DNA from: Letharia columbiana | Taxonomy: Eukaryota; Ascomycota; Lecanoromycetes; Lecanorales; Parmeliaceae | Assembly (NCBI RefSeq): GCF_014066305.1 | Contig: NW_023501056.1 | Location: 522,501-586,500, forward strand | Reading direction: 5' to 3' | Length of the DNA: 64,000 nt | Shown: in pieces, positions 21,277-30,971 of the stretch | Layout of the letters: every line of letters starts with the position of its first letter | How positions within the stretch are numbered: the first letter of the stretch is position 1 | The notes under the pieces: model-generated | Database searches by the model: none | What the model saw: only the letters and a program-made list of their open reading frames with translations | What the model was told of the DNA's origin: nothing | Translations under genes and position numbers: made by a program

Positions 21277-24196
21277 TCAGTGACTTCGATTCTCCACCTT
21301 GAGCAAAACCTTTTGTTCGAAGGTCTCTCGCACTTGAGTTGGGTTGGAGCTGTCTCCAAAATCACTGCTCAGACACGCTGCCACTGCATCCCCATATGCT
21401 CTTCCCATGTAGGTCTTTAGCACTGGTACATGTGTCTTCACCAATGCTTGTAGCATCTCGGAGGGACTGCCTACGATGCCTTTGGAGATTGTTTCTAGAG
21501 GAGCCCAAAAGCCCAACTCTAACAGGACGAGTCCAACGCTGTAATATTCGTACTCCTGACAAAACCGATTTGGTCCGCGAAGGTAATCGGGATGCTGATA
21601 CTCGAGTTGCTGGTTAGGGCCTTGGGTGAAGGCATTTTCCAAGTTCAAACGGCTATAGCTGAAGCCGATGAAGTGAGGTGAAGTCATGGCCTCTGCGATC
21701 GGTTTAGCTCGATCTGGAAAGAAAATGATGTTGTAGGAAGAAATGTTCTTGTGAAGCCAGCTCGCTTTGTGCATGGTCAGCACCATATTGATTAGGCTCA
21801 GTGCTGCGTCAAAGACTTGATCCAGAGACGGCCGCTGTTTCCTCGATCTCACCGTCGAAAGGATGTCTCGTAAGCTTATGGGCTTCTCCACGTCTTGAGA
21901 AGATAATGGAGAGGTCGGCTGCGGAGGCGGAAAGTAATAAACTATACCAAAGGCATGCTTCGCCAAGTCATGATAGTAGCCAGCACAGATCAGTACAGAG
22001 AAGGCGAGTCTCGTGGACGATGGTGCACGAAACGACGCAATGTCCTGAATTCGTTGTATCAACTCTTCCATGCGCTCGGCCCATTCACCGCCGTATTCTA
22101 ACCATTCGATAAGAATTGGTTTTTCTGAACCGTCGGCAGTACGCAGTATGCCAGTGTTGTGCCAGTGAAAGGGTTTCAGAGGCTTGCTGATTTGTCTCTC
22201 GTCGATAAGCATATTCGCTGATGACTGTATTCGATCTTCAAGGGCCGAAGCGATTTGCTTCATAGCCGCCAACAGACCGATGCGTCTGTACGTCACTGCC
22301 CGCGGGGCATGGTCCCCTATTGAGAGTTCCTTCGATGTATGTGCGTCTGGTCCGGGAAAGGCAGTCTCTATGGATTTCAGCCGAGCTCTATCTTCAGTAT
22401 TCAGAATGCGGTTTTCCAGAGAATTAGCCATGCTTTGTCGGATCAGGGAGGGTTGCATATCCCACAATTCGTCGACGACTTTTTGAAGATGATAGAGAAC
22501 CCTGTACGGTCTTCGGCCGCCACCTTGAAGAACTCTAGCAACATTTTCCACCTCTTGAGATAATCTGGCGAGGTATCTTCGAACTAGCTGCAGATCCCCA
22601 AAATTCCGTGGTTCCTTCCGGCCATACAACTGACCATTCTGAGCAAGATCTTGATAGCCATCAACTTCACCCCAGATTCGAAACCGTTCATATTCTATAT
22701 CTATCTCGAGCTCAGACTTTGCAAGGAGGGGCCGAAACTGCACGTCGACACTTTGATAGACTTCGTTTTGGGCAATATAGAACAAGCCCAGGGTGATATC
22801 CTGAGCTTTTGGCCGCGCCGTTGGCTCTTGTTGTAACAGGTCTTGTATTAGCAAGTTTAGGCTTTTTTGAGCGTCTGTGATCTTGTGCCGACCACCCAGT
22901 CTCGAAAGCCATTGAGACACTCCCTCATGTGGCTTATCGCCACCATGAAACGACTTACAAGTCCAGTATCCTGCGAGCGTAATCTCTCTTCCTTTGGAAA
23001 AGTTTAGAACGCCGGTGGGCCCGTCTTGTAGATAAGTCAATAGTTCAGACAATATGCAACCAAACGACCACATGTCACTCGACCGACCAACATGGAGTTT
23101 CTTGAAGTCGTCGTGAATTGAAACACATTCAGGAGCCCAGTATTCGCCTCCCCCGTTCCTGTATAAAGATTTGGACCCTTCATTCTCGTCACTCAGCTGT
23201 GAGAGACCAAAGTCCGAAAGTATGAACTTGCCGGAGCGGTATAAGATGTTGTCAGGCTTGAGATCATAGTGACAGCCTATCTTGCGTACATTGAAGGTAT
23301 TCGAAAAGTAATCGTGAACTGCCTCAATGGCCGACGCAAGCTCATACAAAGCTTGAAGGACATTGTTGTCGGTCTCGAAGCCGGGAGGTCGACGCTGCTG
23401 GCAGAGAAAGTCTTTTAAGTCTCCATCAGCCAGGGGAAATAGGAAGTTGTGCGTCTGATGAATTGTATACGCGGTCAGAAGCTGTATGATGTTGGGATGC
23501 TGCAAGCAACGCAACAAAGAAAGAATGTGTTGTTCTTTTTGAAAGTCTTTCTCGGCGCCGCGCTTAGGCTTGATCTGTTTTCGAATAATCTTGACCTTCA
23601 ATGACGAGATTCAGTTAACAGATGAGCGCAAGGGAGGATCAAGACACTTGTACCTGGCCTTTCACCTCTGGCACTAGACCTTGATATGAGGCTACCATGG
23701 TCATTTGGTGAACTTCACCAAAGCCACCCTCCCCTAATCGTTTACAGTCAATGAAAGGCAGAATCACGTTGTCTTCGAGTTCGCGGTGCGATTGATCTGC
23801 GCGAAAGAAAGGTGCCAAAAATTTCCATTGGTGCTTGTAAAATCTAGCACTCAGCTTCTCATCCCGAAGGATCAATCCCAGGGAGTGATGGGAAAGAGGC
23901 AATCTCGAATCCAGCTGACTTTGGGCGAAATGATCAGTCTCAATGAATTTCAGGATCAATTCTGGTCGAGACAAAGACAACAGCGTCGCGAATAATCGCA
24001 ACCCATTGTCGAGGATTGCGTTGATGATTTCACGCTGTTGATAGACCTCAAGCACTCCCCTTCCGGCCAGAGCGCTGATGAGGGTTGCTATCTTGCTTTC
24101 TGGTAACAGATCTTTGAGAGCATCATGAGGAATAAAAGGTCTCTGCTCATAATTCTCTATCTCAGCCTCTTCGAGCTCTTCTCTCATCTCACTCAT
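21277..24196 (-). CDS. Protein kinase fused to HeLo-like region and C-terminal pseudokinase
   Basis: Two exons (23654-24196, 21277-23595; 58-bp intron) give about 953 residues. The N-terminal helical part ends in a typical lead-in (WKFLAPFF, VILPF). A complete Ser/Thr kinase follows: glycine loop GEGGFGEV (about 155-162), catalytic loop HYDLKPDN (about 290), DFG (about 309) and APE (about 335). After it, residues about 470-560 include EIDIEYERFRIWGEVDGY, resembling the core of fungal HeLo/prion-inhibition domains. The C-terminal 200 residues resemble the pseudokinase usually found behind HeLo domains: WLHKNISSYNIIFF (about 796; no catalytic Asp), FIGFSYSRL in place of DFG, and YYSVGLVLLELGFW. 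HeLo proteins act in fungal allorecognition and regulated cell death; an immune or incompatibility role here is inferred. The first in-frame ATG is at 24196. A missed 5' exon is possible because the frame stays open upstream. Confidence 0.8.
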
Positions 24197-24983
24197 CTTT
24201 TGTTTGATGGCCAGTAGCCAATTGAATGATATTTTTCGCTTGTAGGGAAGATGTGTTAGTACAAAACAGAATCTAGATGCTTGACTGCGATTCCCTTTGA
24301 ACAGGCTTCCATGCCCGGCTAGCTGCTCGTCAGCAGACACTAGTCCCAGAATCCCTTAGCAGAGGGGCTATCTATAAGGTAAGATCTTACCTAGGTACCT
24401 TGTGGTAAGTAGGTACTCCGTAAGCACGAACAACATCTACCATACCTAAAACAACTAGAAGTCTTCGGTCTCTAGTTCCATGGCATTTGGTTGGAAATCC
24501 TCTTATCTAGAACCTTCTCAATAGTGCTACATCTGGCGGAACAGACTAGGAGATATTGAGAAGAGATCGAGAGAAAGCGAACGAACGACACATTAAGACC
24601 ACTAGATCGCAAGTCAACAGTTACAAAGGCCAGCTGTCAGGCATGCGGCGAACAAAAACGTCACTAGATGCCACCCCCACAGCCTTACGCGTACACCCTC
24701 CCCGCCACAGGAGCCTCCACACCCCTCGCGGTGGTAAAACAGCAATGCCCCACCTCTACTGTACCGTACAGTACATCATCATGCATGCCCATTTCTTCCT
24801 CGCCCCAAACAAGTGGCTGAGCACAATCCATCTGACCCGTGCTCGAGCTTGAAGAATATGTTGCATCCGCGGCAACGGCATATTCCTCGTCCACCCCCAT
24901 GATAGCTCCAACCGCGTTGAGCTGATTAAATCCGCCTACGTCCATTCTCATCCCTTCTCGCAACGCACAACCACCACTACATC
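24197..24983. promoter_or_regulatory. Divergent promoter region of kinase and LITAF genes
   Basis: Separates the kinase gene (minus) from the LITAF gene (plus). It holds several TACCTAGGTA-like palindromic words at about 24380-24415, common in fungal intergenic DNA. No further gene recognised. Confidence 0.35.
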
Positions 24984-25590
24984 ATGCCAGACAAAGCCCT
25001 CGCGTACCAGGTCGGGCAGGTCCAGGGCCAAGGCCAACTGTACAGTACCAATGCATCAAGAACCACGACAATGCCAGCGCCAACCGAACTCCGCGAAGTC
25101 GGCGGCGGCAACGCTCCTTCCACCAAGCCACCCGCTAACACGGACATGGCATACACCTCCCCGCCGCCCATGCGCGTAGTCGGCAATGCGGGTCTTGTGA
25201 GGCCGACGGATGGGTTGGGGTTTGAGCCCGACTTCGTCGACTGCCCCAACTGTCGGGAGCGGAGGGAGACAATCGTCAACCGCGTTGCCAGCGAAACAAC
25301 TCGGTACGTATCTAATCACACTTACTCCTGGAGATTGATCTTCGTGTCTCATGTGGATGTTCGCTGATGATGGGTTGTCGTTGATGACGACTAGGCAGCT
25401 AAGGTTTTCGTATGCGATGCGCAGCGCCCTGCTGCTTGGTATATGCGGTCTGATACCGGACTGTATGAAGATGGGGTATGATACCGAGCATCGGTGTAGT
25501 GGGTGTAGGTGGAAATTGGCGGTCCTACAGCATGACCAGAGGCCGGGAAATGCGGCGTATGTGCCGTCGCAATATACGGCGGAAGCATGA
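24984..25590 (+). CDS. LITAF-like zinc-ribbon membrane-associated protein
   Basis: Two exons (24984-25303, 25395-25590; 91-bp intron) give 171 residues. The proline-rich N-terminus is followed by a LITAF domain: the first knuckle FVDCPNCRERRETIV, a hydrophobic segment that dips into the membrane (SALLLGICGLIPDCM) and the second knuckle HRCSGCRWKLAV. The CxxC and HxCxxC pairs bind one zinc. LITAF proteins are peripheral proteins of endosomal or lysosomal membranes; fungal members have been linked to stress at membranes. The gene diverges from the kinase gene and converges on the HET gene 240 bp away. Confidence 0.85.
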
Positions 25591-25826
25591 ATCGACATGG
25601 AGAGGCCCTGAAAAAGTGGTTGGAAGATAAGACGGACCTTTTAGTTCTTGAAGCAACATGTGGACTACAAAAGATCATGAAAGGTCAGCGCGCCCCATGA
25701 ACTGTGTCGTAGTTCCGGTGGCACGTTTGAGCTAGGTATGTTGATTGGCGTTCGTATCCAGGCAAATGTTGCCTGCAGAGCTCAGCAGTCGGATGCCTTC
25801 CATCCCAACAAAGCACAGCTCAGTAT

Positions 25827-26990
25827 TCATGCTATCCTGCTGAAAGAGAGATCGTCCGGGGGCTTAACATAAATCCCCCTCAACTGCCCTCTCCCCGAGG
25901 CCACCACTCTAACCAACTCCTCAGGCCTCGCTCTCCAAAACTGCTGCGTCTCCTCATCAATACATTTAAGAAAAATACCCAAATAGTGACCCGGCCCATG
26001 CTTACACTCTATACTCGCCACATACAGTCCCTCATGCCCATACCACTGGAGATAGAGATCAATGTAGATTCCCTTGTTCGTTACCGCAAAGGGGCGGTTG
26101 TTCTCCCGACTTGGCGCGTGCTTGAATTCTCTGGTGCTGGCGAAGTAATCGGGTGAGGCTGCCAACAACCCTGAGTCCGATGATAATACATCGACCCCAC
26201 GCGGTCCACGAATAAATGAACCCGCATTTTGGCTCTTCCACGCGAACAATGAATGATCATCACTATACCGCATAATCTCCTCCTGCAACCTTCGAAACGC
26301 CCTCTCCGCCCCCTCTCCATATAGCAGCGGCATGTTGACGCCAAAAAGACCGAGCAGACAATACGCAATATCCTCCTCAACAGTCACTGTCCTTCCCGCG
26401 GCCCACGACATCCGGCAGCTCACACTCGCCCATCCCACGTTCCTGCTCCCGAGCAGGAACTCCGCCGGGATGCTCGTCCGTGCCGTGAGGTCGGATTTCA
26501 AAGTATCTCTATCGCCAATCCGATTCCAGGATGCGTCGAAGAAGAGGACGGACTTGGGGGCGATGAGTTCCTGCAGTGTCCAGCCTCTCGTAAACCATTT
26601 GGAGTGCGTGAAGTCGCTGACGGAAGGGGAGGGATAATCCGCTAAATACACGAAACAGACCTCCGCATACTTATACCATTTGTACATTGTATTTATCGCT
26701 GTCGACAGTTCTGTTAGGTCCCTCTTATCAATACATATTGTGTCAAGCCAGAGGTGCTTGACTCTGCCGTTGTAGAGACGGACGAGGGTATTACATGAGT
26801 TAAGGATTTTTGCGGCACTGATGCGTTTGGGGTGAGAAGGGTTGGTGAATGTGGAGAGCGGGACGGATGGGTCGATAATGTCGGTGTGGATAATTTCGGG
26901 GAAGAGCCAGACATGGGAGATAATGGCGTAAGAGGGTGGATCGAGGTAAGAGGCGACGGAGTGAGTGGTTGCGTCTAGTAGGCGTATCAT
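25827..26990 (-). CDS. HET-domain (heterokaryon incompatibility) protein
   Basis: A single exon of 387 residues. The N-terminus MIRLLDATTHSV leads into a HET domain with YAIISHVW, LWLDTICIDKRD, STAINTMYKWYKYAEVCFVY and the signature WFTRGWTLQELIAP. Further on come VEEDIAYCLLGLFGVNMPLL and GEGAERAFRRLQEEIM, as in the HET-E/HET-D type of STAND-linked proteins. The HET domain triggers cell death after non-self recognition between fungal individuals; here it stands alone without NACHT or WD repeats. The reading frame stays open upstream into the inverted repeat at 27103-27134, but no ATG lies there, so 26990 is the start. A miniature transposon sits 112 bp upstream, in the likely promoter. Confidence 0.88.
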   Translation of the reverse strand: MIRLLDATTHSVASYLDPPSYAIISHVWLFPEIIHTDIIDPSVPLSTFTNPSHPKRISAAKILNSCNTLVRLYNGRVKHLWLDTICIDKRDLTELSTAINTMYKWYKYAEVCFVYLADYPSPSVSDFTHSKWFTRGWTLQELIAPKSVLFFDASWNRIGDRDTLKSDLTARTSIPAEFLLGSRNVGWASVSCRMSWAAGRTVTVEEDIAYCLLGLFGVNMPLLYGEGAERAFRRLQEEIMRYSDDHSLFAWKSQNAGSFIRGPRGVDVLSSDSGLLAASPDYFASTREFKHAPSRENNRPFAVTNKGIYIDLYLQWYGHEGLYVASIECKHGPGHYLGIFLKCIDEETQQFWRARPEELVRVVASGRGQLRGIYVKPPDDLSFSRIA

Positions 26991-27102
26991 GGTCGATTCG
27001 TGGGCTTGAGCCCTTATACGCCTAGATATAAAGTAGGTTCGCAACCGAACTTTCTCTGCGTGATTGTACTTTGGTATTACGCTGTCGCCAAGTGCACCAA
27101 TA

Positions 27103-27134
27103 CGGCGGACGACGGCTGACACTACGACAAAACC
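27103..27134 (+). repeat. Left terminal inverted repeat
   Basis: Starts CGGCGGACGACGGCTGACAC and continues to an AAAACC end; pairs with 27735-27765. Confidence 0.88.
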
Positions 27135-27220
27135 AAAAAAGAATTCTCTTTTCGTTTTTTCTTCGCGATTTCTAGTAACTCTCTTCAAAATATTCTCTTT
27201 AGAATATTCTCAATTCTTCG

Positions 27221-27395
27221 GAGGTACTTTTTGAGGCACTCTTTAGGGGCTACTCTCCGGGTACTCTCCGGGATACTCTTCGAGGTACTCTCCGGGGTAC
27301 TCTCCGGGGTGTTCTTTCGGGTACTCTTCGAGGTACTCTCCGGGGTACTCTCTCGGGTACTCTTCCGGGTACTCTTCCGGGTACTTACGACGGAT
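27221..27395. repeat. Minisatellite of about 12-13 bp units
   Basis: More than ten degenerate copies of a unit close to GGTACTCTCCGGG, with variants such as GGTACTCTTCGA and GGTACTCTTCCG, inside the left arm of the miniature element. Confidence 0.85.
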
Positions 27396-27418
27396 ATTTT
27401 ATGAAGTTCTTCGCACCC

Positions 27419-27468
27419 AAAAAAAAAAAAAAAAAAAAATTACGGGACTTTCCGCGGAACTTCCCGCG

Positions 27469-27496
<28 letters not shown>
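27419..27496. repeat. Poly(A)/poly(T) palindrome
   Basis: A run of 21 A and a run of 26 T flank about 31 bp that is itself partly symmetric (ACGGGACTTTCC and GGAACTTCCCGC around a central CGCGG). The whole block could extrude as a long hairpin at the centre of the element. Confidence 0.85.
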
Positions 27497-27499
<3 letters not shown>

Positions 27500-27734
27500 T
27501 GATTTCTCGAGTAAATCTTTAAGAAACCCCTCGAGTAACCCTCTAAGTGCTCTCTAAAATACCCTTCTCGAGTATCTCGAAAAGTATACCCTTGAATAAT
27601 CTCTTAAATCCCCTTAAATAACCCATAAAGAATCCTCTAAAATATTTCTCTAAAATATTTCTTTAGAAAATCTCTTCAAATATTTTCTCAAAGTCGCGGG
27701 AAGAAAAAAAAAATTAAAGAAAAAAATTGGTTTT

Positions 27735-27765
27735 GGTTTTGTCGTAGTGTCGCCGTCGTCCGCCG
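27735..27765 (-). repeat. Right terminal inverted repeat
   Basis: Reverse complement starts CGGCGGACGACGGCGACACT; matches the left repeat except for one missing T. Confidence 0.88.
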
Positions 27766-28275
27766 TAACCAAGCGGCTGTAGCCTGCACATAAGGCTGCT
27801 GATAGTGATAACGACTAGCACAAGCCTGTACTGATCACTCTGGTAGGGTACTTAGGGTACGGTATCTTCCCGGCTAAAGCGGGCAGCCCTGGGAGAGCTC
27901 CGACTGAGCTTAGGGCAGATTTTATGTCTTCTTCTCCTGCCAAGAGAATGCGCGTTTGACGCGCTTCTTCGTCCGGACGACTATAATTAAAGTAGTTGCT
28001 CTCTTTGCAGCTTTACTCCCGTTGTCGGCGAAGCTGATCTGTTTCATTTTTGTTTCATTTGTTGCTCTTGCTTCTTCTGCTTGTTGCTCACGCGCGATCG
28101 AAGAGTGCTGTAGGGCTTACTGTAGGGCGTCTAGCTTCGAGTGACTGAGGACAGAATGACGAGGAAGCAACCAAGGTGAACAGACAAGTAGAGCGTAATT
28201 GCGGCTTGTCTTTCACTCTCCCCGCCCGGAGAATGCACCCAGAAGTTTGCAATCACACTTAAAGCACGCCTCATA
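27766..28275. other. EME1 upstream region
   Basis: Between the miniature element and the EME1 start. A short Phe- and Cys-rich open frame at 27956-28144 has no family resemblance and is not called. Otherwise nothing recognised. Confidence 0.45.
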
Positions 28276-30289
28276 ATGGCTTTCGGAGAAGTCATCGATC
28301 TCCTCAGCTCTGAAGACGAGGCGCCGTTGCGCGCTCCAAGCCTTACAAAACCGATCGCAAAGACCATCGCGGCCAAGGACGACTTCTTCTATCTATCTGA
28401 CGACTTCGACACCACCGCGCACCTCAATGATGGCTGGGCAGAGAGTGCGTCTAAGAGAAGGAAATTAAGTCCACCGCTTGCCGACGAAGATAACGTCCAA
28501 CCACTTTCGAAGCTACCCAAATCAAGAATGCCAATAATAACAACTCAGAGCGGTTTTAAGAGCAAAGTAGAGGACGAGTACGGTTGGCAGGGGATCGAGG
28601 GATCTGATCCTATTATTTTCACATCCTCAGCCCACGCCGAGACAACGGCTTCTCGTGCAAAAAGGACGGCAATCGACGCCTTGTCAGCGCATGGCGGCGA
28701 CGATTCGGATGACAGTCTCCCGGACGACATACTCTCCGCTTCTCTGCGCGCCACCAATGCTGCTTCAGCACTCTCTGAACGGACTACAGCGTTGCTTGCG
28801 ACCCTATCCCAGTCTCCTCCACGCCGGAAGCCTTCCAATATCCGCAAGCCTTTGGGTGATATAGTTGGTAAGGGCAAGGCCCGAGCAAAAAGCTCGGCAG
28901 ATGACCGGAAATCAACGGGACCAGAGGATGGAAAAGGAACCCAGACGAAGCCCGCTAAAACGTTGAAAAAACCTAAGCTCACAGATGAAGAGAAAGCTGC
29001 TAGGGCGCGTGAGAAAGAGAGAGAGAAAGAGACAAAGAAGGAGCAGAAGGAGAAAGAGAAAGAAGAGGACAAGGAGAAGAAGCGACTCGAGAAGGAGGAG
29101 AAAGCGAAAGAAAAGGGTATAGCGGCAGACCTTGCCGAAGTCAACAAGTCAAAGCTGGACAAGAAAGACTCGACACCGGAGATGATCGTGAATCTACCGG
29201 CATCGATAGACGGCCAGAGTGTAGACATCCAGATTCGACAGTTTCTCAAGAACCTCGGTGTAGATGCGACTTTGTACCAGAGCCCGATACCCAATGTGAT
29301 TAGATGGAGGCGAAAATTGAAAGCGAGATGGAACCCTGAGTTGGAATACTGGGAGCCATTGGGGCATATGCAGATCGAGAATGAGAAGCACGTCATGTGT
29401 ATAATGTCTGCAAAAGAGTTTGTGGCATTGGCTATGGTGCAACACGAAGAACAAGATGTCGAGACGCACGTTGCGAAGTTGAAGAGCGCCTATGACGATT
29501 GCATACCAATCTACCTGATCGAGGGCCTACAGATCTGGATGCGGAAGAATCGCACGGCAGAGAATCGAGCATACCAAGCAAAAGTTCTCAGCCAGGCTCA
29601 AGCCGCCGAGGCTCCCGCAGGAAATCATCCCAAACGCAAGAAAGCCCCAGTGGAGATTGTGGACGAGGACACGATCGAGGACGCTCTTTTACGACTGCAG
29701 GTCATGAACGGGTGCTTGGTGCATCATACGATGACTTCCCTCGAGACGGCAGAGTGGGTTGCGAATTTCACGCAACATATCTCTACCATACCCTACCGGC
29801 ATGTCCTCCCTCCCTCCCTCCTTCCCATTCCCCCTTCCTCATCTCCCCAAGCAACCCTCACTGACACCCACCAAACAGAAGCCAAAGAATGAACCTCGAA
29901 ACCTCCTTCTGCATGGAATCCGGCCAGGTCAAAACCGGCGAGGACAAAGACGACACTTTCGTCAAGATGCTCCAGGAAGTCGTCCGCGTCACGCCCCCCA
30001 TCGCTTACGGCATCGCGTCCGAGTATCCAAGCGTGCTCGCCCTGGTCAAGGCGTTTCGGAAACACGGTCCCCTCGTGCTGGAGGACTTGCAGGCAAGTCT
30101 TTTTTCCATTCACTCCTTTGAACACCGACGGGCCTCGATGTGTCGTGGAAGGCTGACCGAGATGATGCCGCCGAATAGAAATCAGCGAATCGGAACGGCG
30201 CCCTCACTGACCGCAAAATCGGCCCCGCGATCAGCAAGAGGCTGTACAAGGTCTTCACGGAGACGGATCCGGCGTCCACGGATGTTTGA
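28276..30289 (+). CDS. EME1: EME1/Mms4-type subunit of the MUS81 structure-specific endonuclease
   Basis: Three exons (28276-29798, 29879-30092, 30179-30289) give 615 residues. The N-terminus is acidic, with a VIDLLSSEDE opening that resembles a SUMO-interacting or phospho-regulated motif, then disordered, then a Lys/Glu helix (about 235-290). The ERCC4-type region begins near 300 (MIVNLPASIDG, NVIRWRRKLKARWN, IYLIEGLQIWM). The C-terminus reads NLETSFCMESGQVKTGED and, after splicing, KSANRNGALTDRKIGPAISK, ending in a helix-hairpin-helix-like segment. EME1 pairs with MUS81 to cut branched recombination and replication intermediates in the nucleus. Both introns appear to use GC donors: CCG/GCATGT at 29799 and CAG/GCAAGT at 30093. 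No GT donor nearby keeps the conserved protein intact. Confidence 0.9.
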
Positions 30290-30971
30290 CTCTGCCCGAT
30301 CTCAGTCGGTCGCTTTGCCGGAGTTTGCCCAGGTCTTATGCTACCCTGGGTTTTTTACCCAGCGAGAATCTTTCGATGGGGCTTGTGTACTTTTGAAGAG
30401 GCTTGTGTACCTATATCTCTGCGTTGTTGCATAGTTCCTTTCTTATACACAGATACTTTGCGAGCATAGGATATACAGCATATAAACGCAGCTGCATTTG
30501 AAAAGGAATGAAACGCATTAGTGCGCGTGTGAAGCTAGCAGTGTCGGGATTGTATTCCAAGCAAACCTTCCACCGGTCCAGAGTAGCGGATTCGAGCTTG
30601 TTTGGAATGACGGCACAGTCACGTATGAGAGAGTCGCACGCACCAGTGCTGTAAGAATCTTGTGTGGAAATACCCGAGGGTTGGGGAAAAAAGTCTTTCA
30701 AAACTTTGGGGGGGGTTAGGGGGGGTTGGGGAAAAAAATTTTTTTTAACCCCACCCGGCAGTGAGTTCGAATACTTTTTGATAGCAGCTAAATACAAGAA
30801 CCTTGCAAAGAGGTATAGACAAGACAGAGGCTAGAAAACACAGATTGGCAGTCGGATGTACTCATATCGAAAACAAACTCCTAGGCAAGCATTCAGATCT
30901 CCATGGAATCGAACAGTAGAAGATACGACAAAGAACGCCATGATATCCCGGTTATCTCAAACATTCATAGT
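30290..30971. other. Intergenic with G-rich and A/T-rich tracts
   Basis: At about 30680-30765 a GGTTGGGGAAAAAA word occurs twice around long G runs, followed by A7T8. A minus-strand frame at 30411-30797 is a translation of this low-complexity DNA and is not supported. It lies between convergent EME1 and DENN genes. Confidence 0.5.

Larger units (their letters stand above)
27103..27765. mobile_element. Miniature inverted-repeat element, Tc1/mariner-like (663 bp)
   Basis: Terminal inverted repeats of about 32 bp begin CGGCGGACGACGG at both ends and differ by one inserted base. Immediately outside each end is TA (27101-27102, 27766-27767), the target duplication of Tc1/mariner elements. No transposase frame is present inside, so it would need an enzyme supplied in trans. 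The interior is unusual: a minisatellite of TACTCTCCGGGG-like units, a central poly(A)/poly(T) palindrome, and an AT-rich right arm made of CTCTAAAATA-like words. It separates the HET gene from EME1. Confidence 0.85.

Noticed and set aside
27956..28144. Phe- and Cys-rich short plus-strand frame upstream of EME1
   Set aside because: No family resemblance and low-complexity composition; more likely promoter or leader.
30411..30797. Minus-strand frame between EME1 and the DENN gene
   Set aside because: It reads through the G-run and A/T-run tract and has no protein-like pattern.
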